64,000 nucleotides of DNA, from NCBI GenBank assembly GCA_004794785.1, contig SJOL01006427.1:231638-295637 (forward strand), given 5' to 3'. The stretch is from Opisthorchis felineus. Its lineage: Eukaryota > Platyhelminthes > Trematoda > Opisthorchiida > Opisthorchiidae. The position numbers were made by a program, and so were the translations under genes. Below, one piece after another: positions 13,801-23,477 of the stretch (within the stretch, counting starts at the first letter, position 1; every line of letters begins with the position of its first letter). The notes beneath the pieces are model-generated. The model was not told where the DNA came from and searched no databases. It saw only the letters and a list, made by a program, of their open reading frames with translations.

Positions 13801-16800
13801 CATAGGTGTACCTCTTACTTTATCAGTTTTACACCTGGATTACAAACTGAGATTCGGTACCCAGTTCTTTCAACCTTTGTTTTCTACCCCTAGCATTCGT
13901 CGATAATCTCATTCGGCCGCTGTTCACCAAATGGCACGAATTTTTCCGGTCACGTTTGACGTGTGAATTGATGAACAATATGGATAGCAACTACATGTTG
14001 TGGAAACAGGAATTGATTACTGGAGAATCTAGTGTTATAGAGGGTGGTCACTCGTCCTACTCCAAACCGAAACCGACTAAAGCGGCCCCTAATCCAACGT
14101 CTACGGGTAACAGGGTGCAACGTAAGGGACTAAAGAGCAAATTGGCGATTGGAAAAAAGAAAAAAGAAAATAAGGCAGGCAAGGTAAGTCCTATAATTTG
14201 TAACGTTTCAACTCGGAGCATCGATTCAATGTGCAAATTCCGATATCAACTGCTGTTTTCGTCCCCGAACTATCTTTGGTTGTCCTTCACTCATTGCGTT
14301 TAGTGTCACGTGCTTTAGCATATCATTGTTATCCGCTGTGACAGCGTAAAACGATGGGTACCGTGTTGGTTGTTTGTATGTCGGGAAGTAAGGACGAATT
14401 GGCCTTCTCGGTGTTTTATGCCCTTCTACTAATCGGAGCATATTTCCTGAATCTTTCTCACTGAGATGTGAGCAAAAGAAAACTTGTTCCCTCAACCACG
14501 AACCCACCTTCTCCAGTGTCTCCTCGAATATTGTGATTGGTCTACGTGATTGTCTCTGCGCTTCAGATTCGGAACTGCGTTTTGTCCGTTCCATATGGTC
14601 GTAGACTACTGGTTACTTGTTTAGCAGTTTTGTGCAATGCCTTACAACCCTTCATTCACCCCACCAGTTTCACCGTACTGATTAGCAAACCTGTAGGAGG
14701 ACTAAAGCGCAAGTTGCTTTTGGACTAGAAGTGAGCGAAAACCAAGGCTGCCTAAATTGTGTAGATATCCACTTCATAGCTATCTTTCTGATCTTGTACG
14801 GAGTTTTTCGTCCATTTTTGCTCAAAGTCCAATAACACTTGGGCATACTCTTAACTGGTACTAGGGTGTCAGGTCCATGGTTACTTCAACAGCGTTGTAT
14901 GTACTTTCGTTGTTGTCTACGCCACGCTATAGTTAGCTCACGTTCTCCAGTTCGCTGAGGTCCATACCGCTGGAGCCAACGCGTCCCTCGTTTAGATTTG
15001 TGATCCTATGGTTGGTAGTTGTTTCTTTGTGGCCCCAACGCCACACACGCGATGCTGACGGGACCTGGTAAAGGACAGTATACTAGCCGAGTAGTCATTT
15101 TTGCTCACACCTATGACTCCACCATCACTCTGTTGCACTCGCAAACGCACCAGAAAAATAGTAAGCTCTTGAAGCATTTAATGAATGGTTTCTCGCGCAC
15201 CTGCGTGGATCTTTTTGCAGTGATGAGCGTTTTGTATCGCTTCATTACGGAAACATATCCCGACAGCGATTCCTTTACTCTCAACCGCCATGAGACGTAA
15301 GAAATGTCGTTTGTATATAAAACATGAACAAACGAACCATGTTAAACTGACAGGAAGCAGTGCGATACATTCGTTGTCACGTGATAGGCGTGATGGCAAC
15401 CAGAGGAGTGTTTCAAAAATTTCTGTACCGGCGATACGGGTCTGTGAACTTTAAATAAAAAGGTAAATGGAATTTTCAGATTTTGACAGTCTAAAAGCAC
15501 TAACAACAAATATTTTGGGGCTGCCGGATGACCGAAACGCCCAACCAAATTACACAGAGCTGTTTTTTTCACAAATAACTGCAACAGGGTGAAAAAGCAA
15601 TGTATCTATTTATTCCTACATCCCCAAACAGCTACAAGACAGACCCGAAAGCTTTGTACACATTGTTGTTACGTAAGTAGAATCAAAATCTCCAGACATC
15701 AGCAGAATCCTGTGTCAATGTTAAAAAGCCGAAATTGTGTGTACGACACGTTTTCCAGCAGTCTTTGGTTATCGTTCTCGTCATCATGTGATACCAACTT
15801 ATAGCTGTTTTTGCCTGCCTAACACAGTGTCAACAATTCGCTTCAATCGTGTCGTTTGAAGTAGTAAGGTTAATCGATTTTGTGGACACCACTATAGAAG
15901 AATGACTGGGAAGAACGGAACCAACTATCTTAGTCGATATATAAAAGCCAAAGTTACTCCCACAACCAGGAGATCGCTTGCTTAAGACAATCCTGCACGT
16001 ACAAGGCTGGTGAGTATTGATCGACCCATATGGCTACACCGAATCTGAGCAGATTCGGGCTCGTGTTACCTATCACGATTTGGAACAACGGCATTTGTTC
16101 AATCCCATGGCCTGTCACATGAATCTGTTGTGCGATCGAAGCTGATAATTCATTCTGTCTTGCGGGTTTGGTAGTTCTGGTCTGAGGATCAATCAGGTTA
16201 TTTAGGTTGACGTTGCCATAAGCATCTGTTTTTTTCCTGCCACTCTACGTTCCACCTTATTTGCAGGTGAACTAATAGATAACAAGAGAAGCGAGTACAT
16301 TTAGTGCTTTTCAAGTAGCACTTCTGGATTTGATTGTCTAGCTTCGAACAGCAGACCATCTAACCAATTATCAGGGCTTCTCACTACGTGCAACTAAAGG
16401 CGAACTCGATGCCCATTATCCAGTTAACAACGTCCATTTATTTTGGTCAGCACTGCAATTTCAGACTATCGAACTTCGAACAAAGCTTGACCGACCCCAC
16501 ATTTCGCAGCTGGTGGACCACTCGTGTGAGAGTACATTTGGACATCCAGTAAAGCATGCGCAAGGTGACAAACAACGCTGCCTTTAGTCTGGTAAAATCA
16601 ACCTCATGAGTTTGCATTGATAAACTGATATTCTTCTGGAGGGAACCGATCCTTAGTTTGATCGGTCTTTCGGAACTATATGTTTTGAGAGGAGCAGACG
16701 TCTCAATCCCATTCCATCCGAATCCACCCAGCGTTTTCGCACTTTTCCACCTGCGCCGCTTCTTACGGCAGATTGATGAAGGCAGAGCAAAGAAGATTCT

Positions 16801-18191
16801 CTTATTCTGTGTACCTTGCACTTGGAAACGAAAGTACAACAACGAGAGGTTTTAGGCATGCCGTCGATAAAGTTGCTCGTATCATGCTCAGTTCGCCGAC
16901 TTTTCAACCCAAGGATGATCGTCCACCCATCATCTGGAACAAGCAAACGAAACGCTCGAAAGATTTTAGTTTCTCAAATCAGTAAATCCATCGATTGATA
17001 CTTGATTGGTCCATAAGTATTTAAGGTATAAGGTATAGACCCATTCAAGACGGCAGTGCTCCCGGGATTGACGACGACTTCATTTTGAAACGTTTACTGT
17101 ACTATCGACAACTGAACCTCTCCCGATGCATCAACATTCACCGCAGTGAAGCAGCTACGGAAAGCCATGCGCAGTATTTAGCAGCAGAGCACCGAAGAGC
17201 AGACCTGAAGGCTGTGAGAGAACGGGCTGACACAAATACAAATTTGTGGGACTAAACATAAGCCCAAGAAGGAATAATGTCTGGCCTGGCGTAAGTATGT
17301 GTGAAATGTGAGAAAATGAACAACTTTGCGCTTCCGTATCTTCCCACTCCTGTCATGTTTGTTTCAGTGCACACTTAATGGCGTTCCAGATCAAAGGGGT
17401 ACGAGAGTGTCATGGGCCAATTTGGCTATCTGAGTAGTATGGCGCACGTTCCGAATAGTTTCCGGGGTCACGTGAACGTACCCCCAGTAGACTCTGTTGA
17501 TGAAATGCCCACCAAAGCTTCAACAGCCGGCTCGCGAATGTGGAATGGAGCAAACACCACACTAAACAGCCAGCCACAACTGTTTTTAACCAATCCGGTT
17601 GACGGTGGGAGCGGCACCACTGGGCTAGGTCTAGCAGGAACTCTGGATATAAGCGGCTGTGCCTACACAAATGAGAAGGACGTTTAAGCACAGCACCATA
17701 ATCTATCAGATAGCCGGAAATGACCAGAAACATGTGATACACCACGACTGGCGCAGAACAGGCGGTCTTTCAGCGACTACCCTGAAGGGAATAGTTTGAC
17801 GCCACGGATGCGGCATAAACGAAAGGAGCAATATGTCGCACATTCATGGCCGCCAGGTCCCACCTCATATATATATATATATATAGCCATATCTGACTGC
17901 TGTTCCCGCTGCAGTGCCTAGTGCCGGAAAAAGACTCACCGATAAGGAACACAGCTTCATTGCGAGCAAGCGAGTGCGAAAGCGTGAGTGTGAGTACAAA
18001 AATTCAACGGTCTCAAGCTACTTTATTGAAGGCGCACTGTCTGACCTTGGTCCAACGCTGTCTGGCTTTGATACAAGGCTGTCACGCGCTGCATATTGAG
18101 GAGGCGTTGTCTCTCTGGTCAGCATGTAGTGGAGTTGAGGGTCTCAGTAGATATCGGGGATTCAGTGGTTACTTTCAGGAATCTGACCTTC

Positions 18192-18237
<46 letters not shown>

Positions 18238-20643
18238 CAGCTATATGTATCCTACCCCTGAAAACAATGAAGCCGTTGTTTTGAGCCGATTTTATCGACT
18301 GGTATACCAGGAGAAGTCGTGCGCTGAAGGCGTTATCTTGAATTTCGTAGGCCATGTTTTTCTGGCCAGATATCAAACTTGGAATATTTTTTAGTTTTCC
18401 AGGTTTTTAACAGGTTTTTCTTCACTTAACTTAGTCAATGGTTTTGTTTTGACTAATTTTACTGTGGAATTCGTTGGAATTCTTTCTGTAGGGTCAGTGC
18501 TCCGTAGAAATGACCAAGCTGAAAGCTCGGTAGGATGTTGTTCGTCAGTTTCCTGGTTACTACGAGCGTTCTTGTTGTTTCAGTGCTGTATCTCTTCGTG
18601 TAGTTCTCATCTTAGTGCGCTTATGTAGTATACAAACTACTCGTTCGTATCGACCAGCTTGACATTCGGTGACAGGTGTCTTATAAGTTCACCATGTTGT
18701 CCCTCTCACGTTTGTTTACTTCACAAAAAATTTCTGAGTAATGTAACTTCCTTCGGACCTAAAAATTCCATCATAGTACGTCGTAAACCGTTGAATGTGT
18801 CCACGGACCGGTGAATTTTGTTTAGTCGTATTCTCTGGAATCGGCTTCCGCTAATCATCTGTTTCAACAAGAAATACTCCATCGAGAAGACTTTTTCGTT
18901 CCCCTCTGTTTCATCGTAAACTGCTGTCGTGTTCTTTAATTTGAGATTCATTGAAAATAACCTAGCTTTTTTTCAAATCCTAACTAATAAGACCAGACTG
19001 TTTTATATTCTTGAATGTGTGCATTCTGACTGAAAGAAGAAATTAGGGCCAGACCGTCCCATTTGCTTTCCCGGAGATTACCCTTTGGGGGCATCATCTT
19101 AATTTTTAGTAGCGTCATCCATTGAAACGATGAACTGGAGTGGTGTTACGTCCTCACGCGAACATCTGCAACACTAGGTGAATGTTCAACAGTCTTATAT
19201 CCAATCGGTGCCACTTAGTTTCACATTCACATCGGCGTTGTGCGTTCGCCCCGCAGACCATTTCGTGCCCGAACTCTACTCTGCGTAAATCACAGACATC
19301 CGTAATTGATAACAGATGTGATTGCATTCCAAAAGTCATCTCGTGAATAATCATACCTGAGTGTTCCGTGTCTGGGTAACTGTCAGCCGCCAAAAAAACA
19401 TTTTTTCACTTGTTTCCACTGTCGCTCAAATTAGTGCGATCCTATTCGTGCAACCATGACACATGATAAATGTTTTCTCGACTTTCTGTATTGTGGAAAT
19501 CTATTTGTCGGCCTTACGGCAGTATTCATCAAATTAATGAACTTGTAGCCAAGCTAATTCTATTTCATTGGCGAGCTGCTCATTTTCAAATTACGTTGTT
19601 GGTAATGGAACCAGCTGAAGCTCTCGTCTATGGTATTCTTAAACTGAATGTGCTGCACAAAAGAATGTCACAAAGAAGAGATTCAGCGGGGATTCATTTG
19701 GATCTCCCCTTAACGCCAGCTTAGTTTGCAAATGAGTGTATGTCGCGAATTGCGTACATCCTGGTGTTCAAGTCGAACATATGGTTGACAGAAACTTGGG
19801 GACTGCGCCTACCTGATAAACCGTGCGCTGTCGAAGAGTGTTCAGTAATCTTATGAGTAGTGTGTTCCATTAAGTTTACCCTATTTTATTCGTTGCTCTA
19901 AACCTGGACAGGGTTCCGTTCCTTCCTAATGCCATACGCTGTTACTGCTCGCAGGCGGCAGGTACGGATGTAGTCTGCAACAGTATGTAACCGACTGAAT
20001 GCTAAATTATTCTTTCCCTATGTATTTATGCCTTATTCCATTCTCCTCACAGCAGCAAAACCACAATGTCACATTTCAACTAGAGGCACCTGTTCAGGGT
20101 AAATATGACCAACAAGTCTCGCTGGAGACGAACAACGCTCTGAAAACCGGCTTTCAGACATTCTTCATCACAACGCGCGGGATACGCCGACACTCACTCC
20201 CAGAAACTCAGGGTGCAATCAAGAAAACGTTTGATTTCGCTTTATTCAAGAAAAGCAATGCTATTCCGGGAACACCGCCGCAGCAGCAGCCTGAAGGATT
20301 TTGCGGAACCACTGTGATCACCAGTCTCCCCAGTTTGCCCAACTTGCACTTCTTCCATGTCAACAAATCGACGATCAAATCACTCCGAACTGCCTCCGGA
20401 AACATTCTGCAGACGCTGTGCGAGGAAATTATCAGCCAAGAACCTAAATCGGACTATTGTCGTGCCTTCGATCTTGATCCGTTTCCTCTCCCCGAAGCCT
20501 GGAATGTGACTGGTTCAAATGTAACGTCAAGTGTCAATCAACAGTCAACAGTCCACCTCACGGGACTTACTATCAATCTATCTGTTTCCGATTTTATTGC
20601 TCTCGCGCATCGCCGAAGTAGTGTACCACTGCTTGAAAAGTGA
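1673..20643 (+). CDS. PDE7-type 3',5'-cyclic nucleotide phosphodiesterase, 5'-truncated by the window, with long C-terminal extension
   Basis: Spliced model: 1673-1824 (or 1833), 2611-2692, 5881-5952, 13248-13428, 13894-14183, 15019-15296, 16772-16981, 17039-17213, 20053-20643, giving about 676 residues. All junctions keep phase. The product would hydrolyse cAMP (PDE7 preference) to 5'-AMP in the cytosol. Seen directly: an ATDM helix motif, then DRILLLQ, LKCADISNPCRPWE with the metal-binding Asp, EFFGQGD, CDRH, SVPRIQ with the invariant nucleotide-binding Gln, PLFTKW and a WKQEL helix. Their order and spacing match the C-terminal half of PDE7, and the NPCR..W and CDRH versions separate it from PDE4 and PDE8. 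The HNxxH and HDxxHPG exons are not in the window, so they lie upstream. The last four exons form an extension of unknown function and are less certain than the catalytic exons. A two-exon skip (14183 directly to 20053) is also phase-compatible. Confidence 0.8.
2611..2692 (+). CDS. PDE7-like exon carrying the ATDM helix
   Basis: Acceptor cttgtttcacactaatcaag and a consensus donor ACA|gtaagttc bound 82 bases. The only PDE-compatible frame (one base, then AGC ACG ATG) gives STMRECIVKMVHATDMAYQ and then GFYRDKFT. The VKMVHATDM segment matches the conserved helix of class I PDEs (LILATDIS in PDE7A), which precedes the flexible loop before the metal-binding Asp. It ends in phase 0. The alternative frame EHDARVYSENGTRHG has no family match. 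Confidence 0.75.
4948..5160 (+). mobile_element. long-TIR MITE-like element, partial copy
   Basis: It starts gacgtaatacactactcat, then gggctgctgaaaac. It carries the family signature ggcgcagtccccgagtttcc (5012-5031), shared with 47620 and, inverted, with the 19.8-kb copy. The stretch ggagattcggctggtttact...gtctcccgtaaaaacc is the inverted form of a segment at 47.7 kb, so this copy is rearranged inside. The right end is unclear and may extend to about 5310. It lies within an intron of the PDE7-like gene. Confidence 0.6.
5881..5952 (+). CDS. PDE7-like exon ending in the RILLLQ helix
   Basis: Flanked by ctctttttag and CAG|gtgagtct, phase 0 at both ends, 24 codons: EMLNASKNNASYSY, then TPEDRILLLQ. 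The end corresponds to RHLVLQ of PDE7, which in the protein runs directly into the ALKCADI motif. That continuity is why the next exon is placed at 13248, leaving a 7.3-kb intron. The Asn/Ser-rich front half is the usual variable loop. Confidence 0.8.
5953..13247 (+). other. 7.3-kb intron of the PDE7-like gene
   Basis: It begins gtgagtct and ends cgactccag. The flanking protein motifs (RILLLQ then LKCADIS) are contiguous in known PDE7 proteins, so nothing inside should be constitutively coding. It contains a short (GT)n run near 7380 and several open stretches that look like exons but were rejected. I see no recognisable transposon proteins. The ORFs at 11606-12179 have no clear match. Confidence 0.75.
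13248..13428 (+). CDS. PDE7-like catalytic exon with metal-binding Asp and invariant Gln
   Basis: The acceptor is tttatacttcgactccag and the donor ATGG|gttagttg; 181 bases, starting in phase 0 and ending in phase 1. The translation contains ITLKCADISNPCRPWESC, then WAYRICSEFFGQGDQER, IGCDRHAASVPRIQM. ADISNP carries the second-sphere/metal Asp of the PDE active site. NPCRxWE, EFFxQGD and CDRH are PDE7 signatures. Gln in PRIQM is the purine-clamp glutamine, the nucleotide-selecting residue. This is the single strongest homology call in the window. Confidence 0.92.
13894..14183 (+). CDS. PDE7-like exon, end of the catalytic domain and basic tail
   Basis: Acceptor tttgttttctacccctag and donor AAG|gtaagtcc; starts in phase 1 and ends in phase 0. 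It reads FVDNLIRPLFTKWHEFFRSR, then LTCELMNNMDS and YMLWKQELI, matching PDE7 GFMTYLVEPLFTEW...NKASWKGLQ. These are the last helices of the catalytic fold. The splice makes the residue before FVD an Ala (G|CA), where most PDEs have Gly. A low-complexity Ser/Pro/Lys tail follows, ending in a run of basic residues (KSKLAIGKKKKENK) that could act as a nuclear or membrane-targeting patch (inference). Confidence 0.88.
15019..15296 (+). CDS. candidate exon of the PDE7-like C-terminal extension
   Basis: A 92-codon open stretch ending at a good donor (GAGAC|gtaagaaa, phase 2). It starts after gttggtag (phase 0) or alternatively after ggacag at 15079, also phase 0. It contains YTSRVVIFAHTYDST, a helix-rich SKLLKHLMNGFSRTCVDLF segment and ITETYPDSDSF. 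The codon mix looks coding. No family was recognised. It is assigned to this gene by strand, position and phase. It could instead be skipped, because exon 13894-14183 also joins 20053 in phase. Confidence 0.5.
16772..16981 (+). CDS. candidate exon of the PDE7-like C-terminal extension
   Basis: The acceptor has an excellent pyrimidine tract (cacttttccacctgcgccgcttcttacggcag). The frame gives LMKAEQRRFSYSVYLALG, then FRHAVDKVARIML and DDRPPIIWNKQTKRSKDF. It starts in phase 2, as the previous exon needs, and is followed after 57 bp by another phase-compatible exon. The - strand also has a 131-residue open frame across part of this stretch, which lowers certainty. No known domain was recognised. 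Confidence 0.5.
17039..17213 (+). CDS. candidate exon of the PDE7-like C-terminal extension, after a 57-bp intron
   Basis: The split codon CA|A restores Gln across intron 16982-17038. The frame continues PIQDGSAPGIDDDFILKRLL, then YYRQLNLSRCINIHRSEA and AEHRRADLKA. A donor GCT|gtgaga at 17214 ends it in phase 0, matching the last exon at 20053. If that donor is not used, translation stops at TAA 17253-17255 after NTNLWD, giving a shorter isoform. A coiled, charged helix is likely. No family assigned. Confidence 0.5.
17867..17885. repeat. (AT)n microsatellite
   Basis: Uninterrupted AT dinucleotides, about 19 bases, in the last intron of the PDE7-like gene. Confidence 0.95.
18195..18234. repeat. 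(AT)n microsatellite
   Basis: Forty bases of pure AT. It gives spurious Tyr-Ile repeat frames on both strands. Confidence 0.97.
19600..19868 (+). mobile_element. long-TIR MITE-like element, 3' part
   Basis: It shares ccagctgaa...aaactgaatgtgctgcacaa and agtttgcaaatgag with the copy at 47.85-48.19 kb. It ends with the inverted terminal repeat ggggactgcgcctacctg...gtcgaagagtgttcagtaat and cttatgagtagtgtgtt, which is the reverse complement of the left end of the other copies. The left terminal repeat is not recognisable, so the copy is 5'-eroded. It lies in the last intron of the PDE7-like gene. Confidence 0.6.
20053..20643 (+). CDS. terminal coding exon, long C-terminal extension with PKA-type site
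   Basis: The acceptor attctcctcacag opens 196 uninterrupted codons ending at TGA 20641-20643, the longest clean coding stretch in the window. It starts QQQNHNVTFQLEAP in phase 0. Visible features are GIRRHSLP, a perfect RRxS protein kinase A consensus (bases 20185-20196), a PPQQQPEG linker, a Leu/Pro-rich TSLPSLPNLHFFH stretch and DLDPFPLPEAWN. No domain recognised. An AATAAA lies at 21310-21315, about 670 bases past the stop, a possible but unremarkable poly(A) signal. Certainty is high that this is coding and moderate that it belongs to the phosphodiesterase gene. Confidence 0.72.
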   Translation, partial: QQNHNVTFQLEAPVQGKYDQQVSLETNNALKTGFQTFFITTRGIRRHSLPETQGAIKKTFDFALFKKSNAIPGTPPQQQPEGFCGTTVITSLPSLPNLHFFHVNKSTIKSLRTASGNILQTLCEEIISQEPKSDYCRAFDLDPFPLPEAWNVTGSNVTSSVNQQSTVHLTGLTINLSVSDFIALAHRRSSVPLLEK

Positions 20644-23077
20644 TCGTCATGTATGTATTTTCATAAACATACCTTACTTTGTACCGCTATTTATGTTCTT
20701 ATGTGACGCTTAAGCCAAACACCAAGTTAACTGATAGTCCGGAACGGAATCCCACGTTGTATGTGTGTACCATTTCTCATAGGCTGCTCAATTTTTCATT
20801 CATCTATACAATTTTATTTTTTTGTTCGACCTTATTCCGAGCCCTGACTGCTTGTGTATAGAATATGCTGTATCTTTATATGCATATATACCTCGATAAT
20901 GGGTCGTATATAATTCAGCTTATTTTGTCCTCTTTTCGTCCGTCTCGTGTCTACTTTTCCAGGATGAGGCATCATCTATTTACCATGCGCGTTGTCCGCT
21001 TGTTAGACCCTTATCTTCATCTATCCCCAGTTTGACTAATTTAAAGTTGCTTTGTATTTTATCTTGTTACTTTGTTTTTCTGTCCCTTAATTTGGCAAAC
21101 CCGAATAGGTCAACAAACTATTGGCGCATCATGCCCTCAATCGCCGACATTTTCATTCGTCTCCAATCAGGCTGATCTATGAGGGATTGCTCAGTCCATT
21201 AAAAGATCTAGAAAAACGGTCCTCACCTTGTTCTGTGTCAGTGATGTAATCTTGTCAGGATTTTTGGAAACTAAAAACGGAGTAAATTTGAGGAGGGTAA
21301 AGTTGCTTAAATAAATGCAGTTTGGCACGAATTTGGAGGAAAACACCAAAGCCTCGGCAGAATCGTCTCTACACTCATCGCTCCATTCTTTCCTATCGAC
21401 TGTTTTCCATCGTCGTCTAGGGTGTAGCAATCACGGTAAGGCGCACTTACCTTTCCGATATAAGCGCAGGGTCTACAGTGTATTCCGAGCACATAAGCAG
21501 ACAGTGAATTTCAATTTAGCTGATGTTAGTTGGCAGACAGAATCTCTAGCACGACTACGACTACTGTTCGTCGGCTGGTCTGTGGCGGGAACTTGTCAAA
21601 ATAACACATTGTCGTAGATTTCTGGCTCTCTGAATTCATTCGGCCACAAGTTTGTGAGCAGAAAAAGTGATGAGCGGTAGTGATGCTGAACAACGCTCAA
21701 TGCATGAAGGCGCTACGTCCCGCAGGATTATGCGGGTGTCCTAACTCCCACGGGGATTTCACCATTACGCCCACAGGAGAATTAAGAGACTAACGCTTAC
21801 TCTCTACTGTTTTGAGCAGACAACTTTTGGATAAGTAATAACCTGAGGACGATATTTTGAAAAACGTTTGTTCGTCAGCCATCTTTTAATGACATTGGAA
21901 TGCTTCCACGATTCGGAGAGTTCTCATTATACATAGGTCCATTAGTAAATTGTTTCTTAGTGTGGAAATACAATGTCCTGAATGGTGGGCGACAACCAGA
22001 ACAAAGACGTACAGATCCTTTAGAGCAGTTTGTCTTCACATGAAAATGTTAGGTTCTTGCCTATTTTTGTAAGGCCGCCTTATGCTTTCCATTTGGATAA
22101 CATAATTTGGAAGAAATGCAGTGGTTTTTGACTTGGGAAATAACATGTCTGAATATCGGGTTGATTAGGTGACAGTTGGTCTGTTTGCCGAGCTCGTCAG
22201 TGCACACACCAATTGCTGCCAGGCTTGGCGAGCAGATCACCATTTGCTGAACCCACCAATATGGACTATTCGTGGCACCTCGTCGAATTAGTTTCTTCCG
22301 GTGAGTTAGGTTCCTCTTGGATGAACTGACCGAGTCGCTAGGTTTGTGGGACAACCCGATGTCCGTTGTGTGAGGTAAGTTTTGTCTTTGCGTCTAAATA
22401 TCTGGTCTGAAGTTCAGGCTGTATATGATGAAATGCTTCCACAGTAAGTACTCAGCACTGGTTCTTGCTCAAGGCCGGGCTACTTAATTTTTCGCGGAAT
22501 CTCTTCCTTTCGAGCAAAAGAACTGTGATGCTATTTCGACGGTCTCCGTATTACCGCGTTGTTCATTGCCTCTGGCTTTCGTCTTCTGGTTTCACGATCG
22601 CTCGTCCTCAAATTATTCAACGTGGAATGGACGTGTGCGACAAGGTTTAACATCAGTTCCTTGATGTATCAAAACTGGTGTCGTAGTCATGCATTTGACA
22701 ATCAAATGTAACCCTAACCTCATTTTCCCATATTTTGACAGACTCCCCTGTTACTATCTCACGCTGGATGCAACATACTGGTATTTTTCTGTTTGACTAG
22801 TTGAACTAATCGCGTTGTATTTGTCGTAAACAAAAAGTGACTGTATTACACGCCAAAGAGTGAGGTTTGAAACCCTTACTTCCCAAACATCACTCACTTT
22901 GTAGTTCTTTCATTCAGCTCATCAGCGGCCTGCGACCTTATTGTGAGAGAATATGACCGATCGTACATGTAACTTCACACTTTTCTTCTGTTCTATCTTC
23001 CCAAAAACTAGTCTAATTCCCTTATTTTTTGGCAATACTGTGTCCTGATCTCTGCTGGCTTCGCATTGATTAAGCAG
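20644..23077. other. 3' UTR then intergenic; no gene seen
   Basis: AT-rich sequence follows the stop, with an AATAAA at 21310-21315. Open frames at 21315-21617 and 22061-22354 have no splice context or recognisable motifs. Confidence 0.4.
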
Positions 23078-23270
23078 ATGGCCCATTGGTTAAGGCGCCA
23101 GCTTACGAACCGGAAGGTCCGTGGTGCGAACCCGCCCTCTGCCTCTCAACTTCCCCTGTCTAGGCGTGGGCAACCTGACAGTATCTAAGTCCTGGTCTTC
23201 CTTCGGGTGGTATGGCAGTTGGGCACCGAAAGGGTGTCACAGCTGAACGATTTTCCTTTTTTATTTTTTT
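23078..23270 (+). mobile_element. tRNA-derived SINE
   Basis: gatggcccattggttaaggc resembles an A box region, and ggtgcgaaccc (23123-23133) a B box, spaced as in a tRNA head. A unique body follows (cttcctttcgggtggtatgg-type sequence, gggtgtcacagctgaacgat) and a T-rich tail. The body and tail start (gttacagccgaacga) recur at 28.6-28.79 kb, confirming a family. Confidence 0.7.
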
Positions 23271-23281
23271 TATTGATTCAG

Positions 23282-23477
23282 CAATATCTTGACTGATCTG
23301 AATGGTCCAAATTTTATCCTGAAGAAAATCCGTTTCCTCATAACGTGGCCAGCCATGGATACGAATCAAGTCACAGCTGAACGGCCTTTGAGAGTACCAA
23401 TTATCTGGAGTGGTTCACCTCACATTTCTCGTGAATTGTTGCAATATATACAAGCTATGCGACCACTCCTGCAGGCA
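23282..23477 (+). CDS. isolated internal exon of an unidentified gene
   Basis: The acceptor ttttttattgattcag and the donor GCA|gtaagttc enclose one base plus 65 codons. The peptide begins NILTDLNGPNFILKKIRF, then ITWPAMDTNQVTAERPLRVP, IIWSGSPHISRELL and QYIQAMRPLLQA. The codon use looks coding, but no family was recognised. The pyrimidine tract of its acceptor is the T-rich tail of the SINE directly upstream. The same frame reopens after a possible 29-35-bp micro-intron (YQEYVLDILALAYVCLAL). It could be a chance frame; no partner exon upstream was identified. Confidence 0.4.

Noticed and set aside
16447..16842. 131-codon - strand ORF
   Set aside because: It overlaps the better-supported + strand exon at 16772 and has no recognisable domain.
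17422..17687. Ser/Gly/Thr-rich frame (MGQFGYLSSMAHVPN...) between two extension exons
   Set aside because: It ends in a stop, has no good donor and would block the join to the last exon. Kept out of the model.
18195..18376. Tyr-Ile repeat ORFs at the AT microsatellites
   Set aside because: Translation artefacts of (AT)n, seen identically at 55373 and 57998.
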